Positions 21,959-33,052 of a DNA stretch of 64,000 bases are shown here, piece by piece. The stretch lies in assembly GCA_036927565.1 (NCBI GenBank), contig JAYESD010000001.1, forward strand, positions 47,800,064 to 47,864,063, read 5' to 3'. The notes below the pieces were generated by a model. It was not told the origin of the DNA. It worked only from the letters and a program-made list of their open reading frames with translations, and searched no databases. This DNA is from Tuctoria greenei. Lineage: Eukaryota > Streptophyta > Magnoliopsida > Poales > Poaceae. The first letter of the stretch is position 1. Each line of letters starts with the position of its first letter. The translations under genes and the position numbers were made by a program.

Positions 21959-22960
21959 AAGGTAACAATAAAATCTACCTCTTTGCGTTCTTTTGATAGT
22001 GATAGTGACAACTATAGTGATGATGAGAATATGCTAGTTGGCTTAGACACGAAAACTGCTGCCAAAATGAAATTCTTGATGGATAAGCTTAATGATAGGG
22101 AGGGGCTGATTGATCGTAAAGAAGATATGATCATCCTCCAAAAGGAGGAGTATCTCAAGATCAATGAGCTCCTTGAACTTGAAAAGGAGCGAAGGAAATC
22201 ACTTGAACTTGATTTAGCTTCAACCAAGGAAGCTTGTTTGAAGTTAAGCGACTCAAATGCAATCATCAAGGAAGAACTTGTTAAATTAACCAAAGTTAAC
22301 AAGATCCTTGAAGTGCAAGTTGAGTCACTCAAACAAAGTGACCCTTCATCCTCTTCAAGATCACCTTCTCAATCCCTTAAAACTGAAACTACTTCTACTT
22401 GTGCTTGTGGTAAAACTGACACTAGCTTAAAAGACAAGTCAACCTCTACTGAGGACAAGCATCCTTCCCAAAGTGGCATATTTGACAAGGATAAGTTCAA
22501 ATATGCACGTAGTGCATACTTGTCCACTAGACCTCCTAATGTCAAATATGGCATTGGGTATTCCTATGGTGAAAAGCAAAATGCTAGAAACCATAAGAAT
22601 AACAAGGAGTGCATTGCCTTTGTGAGGGGAAACTCCTCTCAAGCTAGAAAGACTAATGATGTTAATAAGTCCAAGATAGTTAACACATATGAACACCGGA
22701 CTAGTCTGGTCCCTGTACGAACAAGTTCGGTCCTCCGAACAAGTCCGGTTTTCAGTACTAGTATTTTTCATGAACAACAACAACTATTGTTTAGAACTTT
22801 CGATGCATCATATGTTCTTATGAAAAGTTTTGGTAAAGTTTATGCTCATTATGTTGGGCCACGCCATGGGAACACCAAGTCTCATGTGTGGGTGCCCAAA
22901 TCTCTTTTAACTAACCTCAAAGGACCCAAGCAAGCTTGGGTACCTAAAACCAAGGCATGA
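21959..22960 (+). pseudogene. Copia-1 gag C-terminal coiled-coil region
   Basis: This region is in the same frame as the zinc-knuckle part, across one stop. It begins with an acidic segment (DSDSDNYSDDENMLVGL). A strongly heptad-like Lys/Glu/Leu region of about 90 residues follows (ELLELEKERRKSLELDLAST), probably a coiled coil. It is then Ser-rich and ends WVPKTKA. At about 22694-22760 the DNA repeat CGGAC..GTCCG appears inside the coding frame and yields repeated Arg-Thr-Ser residues (HRTSLVPVRTSSVLRTSPVF). This extended gag is typical of SIRE-like elements. Confidence 0.82.
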
Positions 22961-22961
22961 T

Positions 22962-23309
22962 TTGATTTTGCAGACCTATTCCTCCAGTGGATCGAAATGG
23001 GTGCTAGACAGTGGATGCACCAACCCTATGACCGAAGAAAGAATGATGTTAGTTGAGAATAAAGAAAATGAGGATCCAAGCGAGGGCATCTATTTTCGAG
23101 ACAATAGTCAAGGAAGGGTGCTCGGTATCGGTAAAATTGCAATATCATCTCAACATACTCTTTTTCACGTCTTACATGTCGATTCCTTAGATTATAACCT
23201 ACTGTCCATATCTCAACTATGTGACAAAGGTTATAATTGCTTGTTTACTAATCAGGGTGTGACCATCTCTAGAAGGAGTGATGACTCGGTTGCATTCAAG
23301 GTGTGTTGA
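22962..23309 (+). pseudogene. Copia-1 aspartic protease
   Basis: The retropepsin active site is in WVLDSGCTNPMTEE, the copia DSGCT form. YFRDNSQGRVLGIGKI, HVLHVDSLDYNLLSISQLCD and GYNCLFTNQGVTI follow. The family has His after CTN (CTNHM) where this copy has Pro. A frame change separates it from gag, and a TGA at 23307 is followed by integrase in another frame. Confidence 0.88.
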
Positions 23310-24497
23310 AGGGAAAGCTTTATCTCGTTGACTTCAACAAAGATAAAGCCAAACTTAACACATGCTTGATTGCAAAGACCAACATGGGTTGGCTGTGGCA
23401 TAGACGGCTAGTACATGTCGGTATGAGGAATCTTCAAAAACTCCTTAAGGGCGATCACATCCGAGGTTTAAAAGATGTTGTTTTTGAGAAAGTTAGGCCT
23501 TGTAGCGCGTGCCAAGCTGGGAAGCAAGTAGGAGCACCTCATCCCGCGAAGAACGTCAAGACTACAACAAGACCGCTCGAGCTACTTCACATGGACCTAT
23601 TCGGTCCAGTTGCTCACATAATCATCAGCGGTAAAAAATATGGCTTAGTAATTTTTCATGACATTTCGCGCTTCTTGGGTTTTCTTCTTGCATGATAAGA
23701 CGGAAACTCAAGAGACCCTCAAGAAGTTCTTCAAGCGTGCCCAAAATGAGTTCCCATTGAAGATCAAGAACATACGAAGCGACAATGGCATGGAGTTCAA
23801 GAACACTCAAGCTGAGGAGTACCTAGACGAAGAAGGGATAAAGCATGAGTTTTCAGCACCTTATTCCCCTCAACAAAACGGATTTGCCGAAAGGAAGAAC
23901 AGAACCCTCATAGAGATGGCAAGAACAACGCTCGATGAATACAAGACCTCGAATCGGTTTTGGGGGGAAGCGGTTAACACCGCTTTCCACGCCATAAACC
24001 GACTCTATCTTCATCGACTACTCAAGAAGACATCATATGAACTACTCACCGATAACAAGCCTAACATTTCATATTTTCGTGTTTTCGGTTCTAAGTGCTA
24101 TATTTTGAACAAGAAGCCTAGGACTTCAAAGTTCGCTTTGAAGTCCGATGAAGGTTTCTTGCTTGGTTATGATTCGAACTCTTACGCCTATCGTGTCTTC
24201 AACAGGACCTCCAGACTGGTTGAAGTAGCACGTGACGTAGTGTTTGATGAAACTAACAGCTCTCAAGAAGAGCAAGTTGATCCAAGTGTGCTAGATAGAG
24301 AAGAATATCCATGTCAAGCATTGAGAAGAATGGCGTTGGGCGATGTTCGACCACAAGCGCCACCTCCAAATGCAAATGAAGAAGATGAAACACAAGTGGG
24401 GGTAAACGATCAAAGGGGAGCTTCCACACAAGATCAACATCAAGAAGACGAAGATGATCAACAAGTCAATAAGGGCAACCATCTAGGGGGAGAATAA
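23303..24497 (+). pseudogene. Copia-1 integrase
   Basis: The zinc-binding part shows the GAG_pre-integrs pattern: WLWHRRLVHVGMRNL gives the two His and RPCSACQAGK the two Cys. The core starts at LLHMDLFGPV (first catalytic Asp). A one-base frameshift near 23680 moves the rest into the frame of 23658-24497. There IRSDNGMEF gives the second Asp and SPQQNGFAERKNRTL the Glu. The C-terminal part runs through FRVFGSKCYILNKKPR and SDEGFLLGYDSNSYAYRVFN to a charged tail. A stop at 24495 precedes RT. Confidence 0.9.
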
Positions 24498-24524
24498 GAT
24501 GACCATGAAGATTCAACACCTCAA

Positions 24525-24954
24525 GTGCCACATCCAAGAGTACACCAATGCATCCACAGAGATCACCCAATCGACAACATAATCGGTGACATCCAAAAGG
24601 GAGTAACAACTAGATCTCGCATAGCTGTTTTTTGTGAACATTACTCCTTTTTATCCTTTTTGGAACCGTGCAAGATTGACGATGCATTGAATGATCCGGA
24701 TTGGATGATGGCGATGCAAGAAGAACTTAACGACTTCAAATGGAACAAAGTGTGTGAACTCGTCGAAAGACCCAAGTTCAATGTCGTTAGCACCAAATGG
24801 GTCTTCCGCAACAAAAAAGATGAACACGGGGTGGTGACAAGGAATAAGGCATGACTTGTGGCCAAAGGGTATTCACAAGTTGAAGCCCTATCAAATGGAT
24901 GTGAAAAGCGTCTTCCTCAACAGACCAATCATGGAGGAGGTGTACGTGGAGCAA
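24525..24954 (+). pseudogene. Copia-1 reverse transcriptase, N-terminal part with internal deletion
   Basis: RT_2-type copia RT starts with IIGDIQKGVTTRSR, ALNDPDWMMAMQEELNDFK and NVVSTKWVFRNKKDE. A TGA follows NKA where Arg is usual. After LVAKGYSQVEA the sequence jumps in another frame to YQMDVKSVFLNRPIMEEVYV. The segment between these, which in the family includes the Gly-Glu-Thr-Tyr-Ala-Pro-Val-Ala block, is missing; about 40 residues are gone. Athila-2 follows directly at 24955. Confidence 0.85.
24950..24954. repeat. Target-site duplication AGCAA, left copy (Athila-2)
   Basis: It is identical to 33053-33057, directly outside the two LTR ends. This fixes the borders of Athila-2. Confidence 0.92.
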
Positions 24955-26545
24955 TGTTGACGGCTGTTATATACCAATTTCATCTGTCAATTTAACTCAA
25001 TTATGTGAAGGATTTGTCATTTCTTGCACACATCACCTTTCTATCTAACCCAATTCCACTTGGACTTGGAGAAATATGTGTATGCAACATTTTATGCAGG
25101 AAATGAGGAAATGTAGAGGGACCAATCCTATAAAATATCATCCCAGCCAATCAGGCGACGACACGTGGCATCCCACGGATCAAATGGCCCACAAACAGAA
25201 ATATCTGAGGAGATCCAATGGTGTATCACCCATATACATCAACGGGACCCACCTGGCAGCCACCTGGAGAAAGCACAAGAGAAATGGTGCAATGACCAGG
25301 TCGGCCGAACCAGGGGGTCGGCCGACCTGGTCTTTGCACCAAACTCGGTCAGCCTCCACGTGTTGGCCCCTCCCGACTCCCTGGAGTCAATGGTGACTGA
25401 TTCACGTGCTTTTGGTGGCGGGAGCCGACCTGAACACTAGTATAAATAGGACCCCCTACCCCTCACTTCAACACACACCACTTGGGCATCATTCTATTGT
25501 ATACACTATCTTCCATAGTCCTTAGAGGAGTTAGGATGTAGAGAGGAGATCCTCTAGTCCCAAGTCCCAATTGGGAAAGGAGTAGAAGGAGTCTCTCTTC
25601 CCAATTCCACATTGGGAAAGGTATGGCTTATGTATTCCTTCTTGTATTTGTAACTTTGTCCTCAATAAAGATATTATCTTTAGTCTTCTTTTATACGTAT
25701 ACTTGGACAAAGCGTTTCTTGTTTGATTGTGGAGTCCATGTATGTGGAAGGTATAGTCTTTATGATTTCACTCTCATGATCACATCTTATGATCATAAAC
25801 ACTATAGACCCCCACTATAGTCTATGTAGTTATGATATGATTATGTTATTACGAATGACTTATGTTATGCTTCAACAAACGATGTTTAGGTTAGTCATTG
25901 CCTTAAGATGGCTTGTTCCATTGCTCCTAAGGTATTTGCTTAGTATGCTAGCATGGTGCTAGGGTATTTAAGTAGCATTGGATGTAGGCAGTAGGTTGTG
26001 ACAACCCTATCTATCCTTTGTAATCCTCCACGTTCGGCTATGCCACAGGCTCTTGGCGGTAGTCGCCCTAGTATTGCTAGGGGTAAGCCCGTGCCCGATG
26101 TGTTGAATAGCATTGCATAGGAATTCATCATTGACATGACCATTAGTATCTACCTTAGGATATGTATATGTATTAGGAGCATTGTAGGAGCAACTCTCTA
26201 ACTCGCAATCCAATCTCCCTCTAGGACCCATTTTACCCTTTAGAATAGATTGCCTAGCTGTGTGTCACACTACCCCTATTATCAACTTACCCTGTCCGAA
26301 TAATGGATTAGTATCCCATAGCTTTACCATAAGAGTAGTATATACTTTACTCCATTGCCTTCCTTTGGTATAAATACGATACCCTTGGGAATACTCATGG
26401 GTGAAATGCTACAACGGTATATTCCGTGCGCTTGCGGATCTCATCTCTTTACCGGAGATGATCTGTGGTGTTAAAAAATACCAACAAGCATTTCTGGCGC
26501 TGTTGCCGAGGATGATTTGTTAGTATATCTTAGGAGCCGTCAACA
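24955..26545 (+). repeat. Athila-2 5' LTR
   Basis: It starts TGTTGACGG and ends CCGTCAACA, so the ends form an inverted repeat (TGTTGACGG / CCGTCAACA). A TATA box (TATAAATAG) lies at 25440-25448. It contains a decoy PBS at 26495-26512, 59 bp before the real one. A palindromic GGTCGGCCGA..TCGGCCGACC cluster is at about 25290-25330. Confidence 0.93.
26495..26512 (+). promoter_or_regulatory. PBS-like sequence inside the Athila-2 LTR
   Basis: TGGCGCTGTTGCCGAGGA resembles the tRNA-Asp-type PBS and is preceded by ACCAACAAGCATTTC, a copy of the LTR/PBS junction. It lies exactly 59 bp before the functional PBS, as in Athila-1. The 3' LTR has it too (near 32990-33020). Confidence 0.75.
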
Positions 26546-26553
26546 AGCATTTG

Positions 26554-26571
26554 TGGCGCCATTGTCGGGGA
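26554..26571 (+). promoter_or_regulatory. Athila-2 primer-binding site (tRNA-Asp type)
   Basis: TGGCGCCATTGTCGGGGA lies 8 nt after the LTR. It differs at two positions from TGGCGCCGTTGCCGGGGA, the complement of the plant tRNA-Asp 3' end as I know it. Confidence 0.8.
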
Positions 26572-28193
26572 AGGCAAATGATGTGAAGGATAGCTATCAC
26601 TTTTGATTAAGCTATAGGTACTAATAGTTATTAGGCAGGATTACCCTTGTTTGTTTTCTCCTTTGTGTGAAAACAGGGTAGTGTTGGCCAACCGATTGTA
26701 TGGGATGGCCAACGAGGACGCAAGTGCTAAACAACAAGATGATTTAAGGCGTACCTCAACAAATGTCTGCTAGGCAACACGATTGCCTTTTTGTGGGAGA
26801 ATTTCAGCTTTCAGTAGGAGCCAAAGTCATCCATACCCAAGCTTGGGGAAGGCTCCAAGAAGTTCTTATTGGTTTGCCTCCACCATGGGGTGGATAGTTG
26901 GCTATTCATCCAACACTCATGTCATGGGTTGGCTCCACCAATCCATGACCACATACGTGCTGGAGCTGAAGGAGCCCTATTCTCATCTATCATGGATGAG
27001 AAGAAGGTCTCCACTCAATGGGTGGATTGAAGAATGCTCGAGTTCCCATAGCTTGTCATGCACACCACTTCACAAGGTGGATATTCTAGTTATGGAACTA
27101 CATCTCCCATTGAAGTGTCATGAATATCCAAGTCATTGGAGATTTGTTTGGATAATCCAAGTCATGGAAATTCACATGATTTGTGAAAATCCATGTCATC
27201 ATGGGTCGCGTGGGAATTATTTCCCTAAGACCCATGAGGACCTTTTTCAAACAACAACTCCAATGGCTACCATTCACAAGGAGGTCAAGGGTGGAAGTAA
27301 CATCACCCTTGTATTCAAGGAGGCTATGGCTTTCCAGGGGATTTAAGTTCAACTAGCCTATGTTGAAGTATCTTGGCCAAGCAAAAATCAAGACAACATT
27401 CACATGAAGATTTTGGCCAAGGACAAGAACTTAAGGAGCATTCAAAGTCCAATATTTCCAACATCACTTGTTGGGATTACCACACTTCGACCAACCCCAT
27501 TCAACCTAGGGCAAGTGACATTGTGGATGAAGCGTTTCTTGTTTGATTGTGGAGTCCACATGTCATCATGCCCAAGGAAGCCTTTGACCCATCATCAAGG
27601 TATGGGTTGATTCAAAGGAATATCAATATGGTCAGAGTGGCACCCCTAAGAAGGACAAAGCCTCACCATGCTCATGAAGGAATACATTCAAGAGGGAGAA
27701 CCCGTCGCTACAACAACATGTCTATATCAATACAACGGGGAGAGACTAGGGCCACCATGTGGCCCACATGCCTAAATCATCGCGTTGAACAGAACAGAGG
27801 TAAGTCCTACTCATCGGACTTCAAAAATTCGGTGAGTCCTTGCCAATAGGTTAATTGGTAGATATCATATTTGTTTTCCAAATTGCATCAACGCTTGCAC
27901 TTGAATGTTTGAAATTCCACACTTGCTTGTTGGAAAGTAAAATTTCCAACCATAATAAAACTAAAAATTTGAATTAGAGGTGAAATTTAATTGGATATGA
28001 ATACGTGCATACCACTTGAATTTATCTTCCTAGTTCAAACCAAAAAGATTTGATTTGACCCTCATTGCATTTACATGTTATTTCAAGCTGGGCAAGACAA
28101 TTTGAAAATTGGGTTCAATTTGTTTTTGGCTAACGTAACCCGTTTTCGAGTTGTTTTGTGTGTTCCTGATTAAAGTGCAGCTAGGTCAAATTT
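26572..28193 (+). other. Athila-2 interior, 5' part, non-coding
   Basis: No protein family is recognisable here. The longest open stretch (26783-27346) lacks gag motifs and looks accidental. From about 27830 the text matches, in element orientation, the spacer upstream of ORF2 in Athila-1. A 28-bp stretch at about 27531-27558 (AGCGTTTCTTGTTTGATTGT and 8 more bases) is identical to part of this element's LTR near 25710. Confidence 0.7.
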
Positions 28194-29260
28194 GTGAAGA
28201 GGTTGTTGGCAAGAAAGTGGAAGGTTTCATCAACCTCAAGTCACCATTGGGAGGATTTGAGAACACTCCTCTCCTTCGAACTCATTTTGAGTTTGAGGAA
28301 GAGAAATGTTCAAGATGATGACCCAATGGAGGATCCAGAACCAAATCCATCGCCAAATCCAACCTCAACTTGGCATTTGACATGAACCATCAAGCCTATG
28401 CCGAAAATCAAGGTTGCGAGTTTCTCACAAAAAGACCTTCGTCACCAACTGCTCTTCAAATGAGGTATGAGTTTAGAATTTTTCATTGTTTGGTTTGCCA
28501 TATAATTGAATATATTTGCTTGCATTTTTGGGGAAGGTTGACACTTCCTCATCATTTAATTCCCATGCATCCTCAGAAGAGTATGTGTGGGTATTGACTT
28601 TTGGATGTCCAAAAGGAAATCCCACCTTACTTGGAAGAATCTAAAACAAGTACCTAGAATCCTTTAAGGATTGTTTTGTAAACTTAGTCATTTTTGTCGA
28701 GGTTTAGAAAACCAAACTTTTGGGCATGACTTAATTGGTGAATTGGCATATAGGAACCTGGGCATAGTGACAACCATAATTTTTAATTGAGCTTCATGCA
28801 TAGATGGTGTCACTAGATTTCAAACTCCTAGGAATAAGTGATATCCTTGCTCTGAAATTGAATTGCATTTTTAGGAGGAGTCACTAAATTTCAAATTCGT
28901 AGTGAGGTTAAGGAGGATAAAATTGAGAATCTTGTTTGTCATGGTCTAAATGATAAAAATTTGCTCTTGAAAGCTAAGACGGTTAGAAACTTTAAAAGGT
29001 GTAGGGATCCATATAGTGTATTTCTATCACATGTATTGCTATGAGTAGGAGCTTTAGAAAATATGCAACATGAATTATCCATAAAGCTCCACTCTTATCA
29101 ATGAATAACGCATTAATCATAGATACACTTGACATTTGATCCAATGCATATTTGATTCTGTTCTTCGCCGCATGTACAAATGAAAGTTCGGTTACCTAAC
29201 TCGAACGTTCATTTGTACAAGTCTCAGGAGCTAACCATCCCTCTCCATTCAAGAGAGGAA
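28194..29260 (+). pseudogene. Relic of Athila ORF2 in Athila-2
   Basis: The start resembles ORF2 of Athila-1. Here a frame reads KRLLARKWKVSSTSSHH, against KRLFGKRKEAPSSSH. Near 29190 another frame reads VRLPNSNVHLY, against IRLPNPVSFVQ close to the C-terminus. The region between is broken in all frames and somewhat shorter than the 1.25 kb of Athila-1. The orientation matches the element. It shows that this non-coding element came from a gag-pol-ORF2 ancestor by deletion and decay. Confidence 0.6.
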
Positions 29261-29540
29261 GTTTGCAGGAGTAATATTACTATGCAGGCATTCATGAAGC
29301 TGATTGTTGGGATCTCTAGAGGATTCCATTTCAACATCTCTTGGCCAAGGAGTAAATTAGGATGGTTGTTATCTATCTGAAATTATGGCCGAAGGTCAAT
29401 CATAACTATATGAGGCTAGAGATTTAAAATGGGAACCCTCCATGAGCAACCAATGAGCTGCCACAAATGGGTGAGAGCATTATGCTCTCAACTATTTTAA
29501 GCACTCATTCAAGCTCAAGGGATTTGCCACCATCATTGGG

Positions 29541-29850
29541 TGCAAGTTGTTCCTATGTGGCTAGAAGGTATGTCATGCCTTAGGCAAGGAACAACATATC
29601 ACACTCAACCCATGTTGAGTGCATGTCATTCCTTTGTGGTTCTAGGTATGTTGTACCTTACCAAGGAACAACTGATCATACCCAATGCATGTTGGGCACA
29701 TGTCACTCCGTTCTGGCAAAAAGATATGATACACCTTAGACAAAGAATGACGAACATACTCAATGTATGTTGAGTGCACATCATTCCTTTGGATCTAAAG
29801 GTTATTATTATCCTAGACAAGGAATGACAAATCACACCCAACACATGGAG
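29541..29850 (+). repeat. 77-bp tandem array with internal inverted arms
   Basis: There are four imperfect units of 77-78 bp. Each has a TGTTGAGTGCATGTCATTCC-like start and an ACAAGGAATGACA-like end, so the arms (GTCATTCC / GGAATGAC) can pair within or between units. It lies in the non-coding interior of Athila-2. Confidence 0.75.
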
Positions 29851-31431
29851 ACCCTGATGTGCGGACGATCAACATCGGAAACACTCTATTCAACCACACT
29901 CATGGTGTCAATGGGAGGAAACACAACAATCAACACTCAACCCTCCATTTTCGAAGCCATGCTGCAACAAGGATAGGCCAACTCATGGCCTACCTCCCTT
30001 GTTAGGGTTTCAACCCCTATCACCGACCTTGATCAAGAATAAGCTTGGGGGAGGACCCTGACTTGAGGTAACTTGTATCACACCCACTACATTTTTATTT
30101 CAAATCATCCATTGCATATTTATTTTCCATCCATCCATCATCCACCTTGCATTTAAAATATATATATATATATATATATAGGTTAGATTTGATCTCATCA
30201 TATAAAGATGTGCGGTAATAATGATTTAAAATTCACATAGATGAAATGATGAATAGTTGCTCTATTTTATTTTCCTAAGTCTCTAGTTTACAACTTGCTA
30301 CTCCCCGAATATTGCATTCATTGGTTTGAAATAATTTTACCTTAATTGGAAGTTGTGGGTAGCAAAAGCTTAATCTAATTCTAGGTTGTTGCAAGGCTAG
30401 AATTGGTAATAGGGATGCTAGTCCTAGTTTGAAAGTCAAACTTAGATTTCCAAAGAAATTCTAAAAATATTTCAGTTTCCCTCAATTGATTGGAAATACC
30501 TACCAAAGCCATATGATGTTCATACATAGACAAAACCTTATGCATATGCTATTTGCCTTCACATTGAGCCTAGTCAAACTAGTATAGACCTATGTGAGAA
30601 ATCATTCAACTCTTTTTGAATTCAAGACTTCACTTGCACATGCTATACTTCTACACTAAAAGTAAGCAAAACGTCCATCATATCCACCATACCACAGCAA
30701 AAAGAGAAACTCCAAGTTATTCATGTTTAGCACTCTTTTCAAAATTCATTGCAAAGAAAGGGAGTAGAAGACATGGCTATAAAAAATAAAGCATGCTTAC
30801 ATCATAAGCATGAGAGAAAAAAAACAGAGAAAAGAAAAGTAGCCATGTTTCATCCCTGCAAAAAGAAAGAGAGATTATACCAAAAAGGAGTTATCTCAAG
30901 TATCCACATCCACTTCCACTCCATCACACATGCACTAGTCTTGAATCAAAAAGTTTTGAATTGAATTCTCCTAAGGCTTACTCTTTTGACTTAGCAATAT
31001 ATGTGATGCAAATAAGCCTACTTACTTTCCTTACCAAGCTCCACATACAAGTCATATTCAATGAGTAGGAATAGTAGAGGCACAATGCTTTGGTGAGGAA
31101 ATATTTCCACTATCCACAAAGGAGTGACTGAGAGAATCAAATTGAGGTACTTAATATCTAAATTGAATTCTCCGGGATTTAAGTGGAACTTGATTTCTAG
31201 GCTATGTTTGCTCCATTTGCTATTATACCTTTCAACTACTCATATGAAAAAGCATAAGCCCCATGATAACTTAAGAAAGGTAGGGTATCATAGCCAATTT
31301 CTGCAATACTAGGTAGAGTATCTTGTTGTGCATTAGATACTTTTGAAAATAAGACATTGTAGCAACTCCTGATCATCAACCTAAAGTCTTGACTTTGCTC
31401 GGGACGAACAAAGGATAAGCTTGGAGGAGTT
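29851..31431 (+). other. Athila-2 interior, 3' part, non-coding
   Basis: There is no gene. It holds an (AT)n microsatellite at about 30158-30182, A-rich text at 30780-30860, and the polypurine tract AAGCTTGGAGGAGT directly before the 3' LTR. Confidence 0.75.
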
Positions 31432-33052
31432 TGTTGACGGTTGTTATATACCAATTTCATCCGTCAATTTAACTCAATTATGTGAAGGATTTCTCATTCT
31501 TGCACACATCACCTTCTATCTAACCCAATTCCACTTGGACTTGGAGATATATGTGTATGCAACATTTTATGCAGGAAATGAGGAAATGTAGAGGGACCAA
31601 TCCTATAAAATATCATCGCAGCCAATCAGGCGATGACACATGGCATCCCATGGATCAAGTGGCCCACAAACAGAAATATCCGAGGAGATCCAATGGTGTA
31701 TCACCCATATACATCAATGGAACCCACCTGGCAGCCACCTGGAGAAAGCACACGAGAAATGGTGCAATGACCAGGTCGGCCGAACCACGGGGTCGGCCGA
31801 CCTGGTCTTTGCACCAAACTCGGTCAGCCTCCACATGTTGGCTCCTCCCGGCTCCTTGGAGTCAATGGTGACTGATTCCTGCGCTTTTGGTGGCGGGAAC
31901 CGACCTCAACACTAGTATAAATAGGAACCCTACCTCTCACTTCAACACAAACCACTTGGGCCTCATTCTATTGTATACACTATCTTCCATAGTCCTTAGA
32001 GGAGTTAGGATGTAGAGAGGAGAGCCTCAAGTCCCAAGTCCAAATTGGGAAAGGAGTAGAAGGAGTCTCTCTTCCCAATTCCACATTGGGAAAGGTATGG
32101 CTTGTGTATTCCTTCTTGTATTTGTGACTTTGTGCTCAATAAAGATATTATCTTTAGTCTTCTTTTATACGTATACTTGGACAAAGCGTTTCTTGTTTGA
32201 TTGTGGAGTCCATGTATGTGGAAGGTATAATCTTTATGATTTCACTCTCATGATCACATCTTATGGTCATAAGCACTATAGACCCCCACTATAGTCTATG
32301 TAGTTATGATATTATTATGTTAATATGAATGACTTATGCTGTGCTTCAACATTGGTTCAACGATGTTTAGGTTAGTCATTGCCTTAGGATGGCTTGTGCC
32401 ATGGCTCCTAAGGTATTTGCTTAGTATGCTAGCATGGTGCTAGGGTATTAAAGTAGCGTTGGATGTCTCGTAGACCCAAAGATTGAAGAGGTAGGCAGTA
32501 GGTGGTGACAGCCCTATCTGTCCTTTGTAATCCTCCACGTTCGGCTATGCCACAGGCTCTTGGCGGGAGTCGCCCTAGTATTGCTAGGGGTAAGCCCATG
32601 CCTGATGTGTTGAATAGCATTGCATAGGAATTCATCATTAACATGACCACTAGTATCTACCTTGGGCTATATATATGTATTAGGAGCATTGTAGGAGCAA
32701 CTCTCTAACTCTCAATCCAATCTCCCTCTAGGACCCATTTTACCCTTTAGAATAGATTGCCTAGGTGTGTGTCACACTACCCCTATTATCAACTTACCCC
32801 TGTCCGGATAATGGATTAGTATCTCATAGCTTGACCATAAGAGTAGTATATACTTTACTCCATTGCCTTCCTTTGGGTAAATATGATACCCTTGGGAATA
32901 CTCATGGGTGAAATGCTACAACGGTATCTTCCGTGCGCTTGCAGATCTCATCTCTTTACCAGACATGATTTGTGGTGTTAAGAAATACCAACAAGCATTT
33001 ATGGCGTTGTTGTCGAGGATGATTTGTTAGTATATCTTAGGAGTCGTCAACA
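31432..33052 (+). repeat. Athila-2 3' LTR
   Basis: It starts TGTTGACGG and ends GTCGTCAACA, followed by AGCAA (33053-33057), the right TSD copy. A TATA box TATAAATAG is at about 31915. It is slightly longer than the 5' LTR because of small indels, one near 32465 (GTCTCGTAGACCC). Confidence 0.93.

Larger units (their letters stand above)
24955..33052 (+). mobile_element. Athila-2: complete non-autonomous Athila-type LTR retrotransposon
   Basis: The element is 8,098 bp with LTRs of 1591 and 1621 bp, a tRNA-Asp-type PBS, a PPT (AAGCTTGGAGGAGT) and the perfect TSD AGCAA. The LTRs are clearly related to those of Athila-1 (start TGTTGACGGCTGTTATATACC versus TGTTGATGGCTGTTATACACC). The 4.9-kb interior has no gag, protease or pol. 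It has only decayed traces of the spacer and ORF2 of Athila-1 (about 27830-29260) and a 77-bp tandem array. It must have moved with proteins supplied by an autonomous Athila. It sits in the copia RT. Confidence 0.92.

Noticed and set aside
26783..27346. A gag gene in Athila-2
   Set aside because: 187 codons without capsid or zinc-knuckle motifs, rich in Ser/His, no match to Athila-1 gag.
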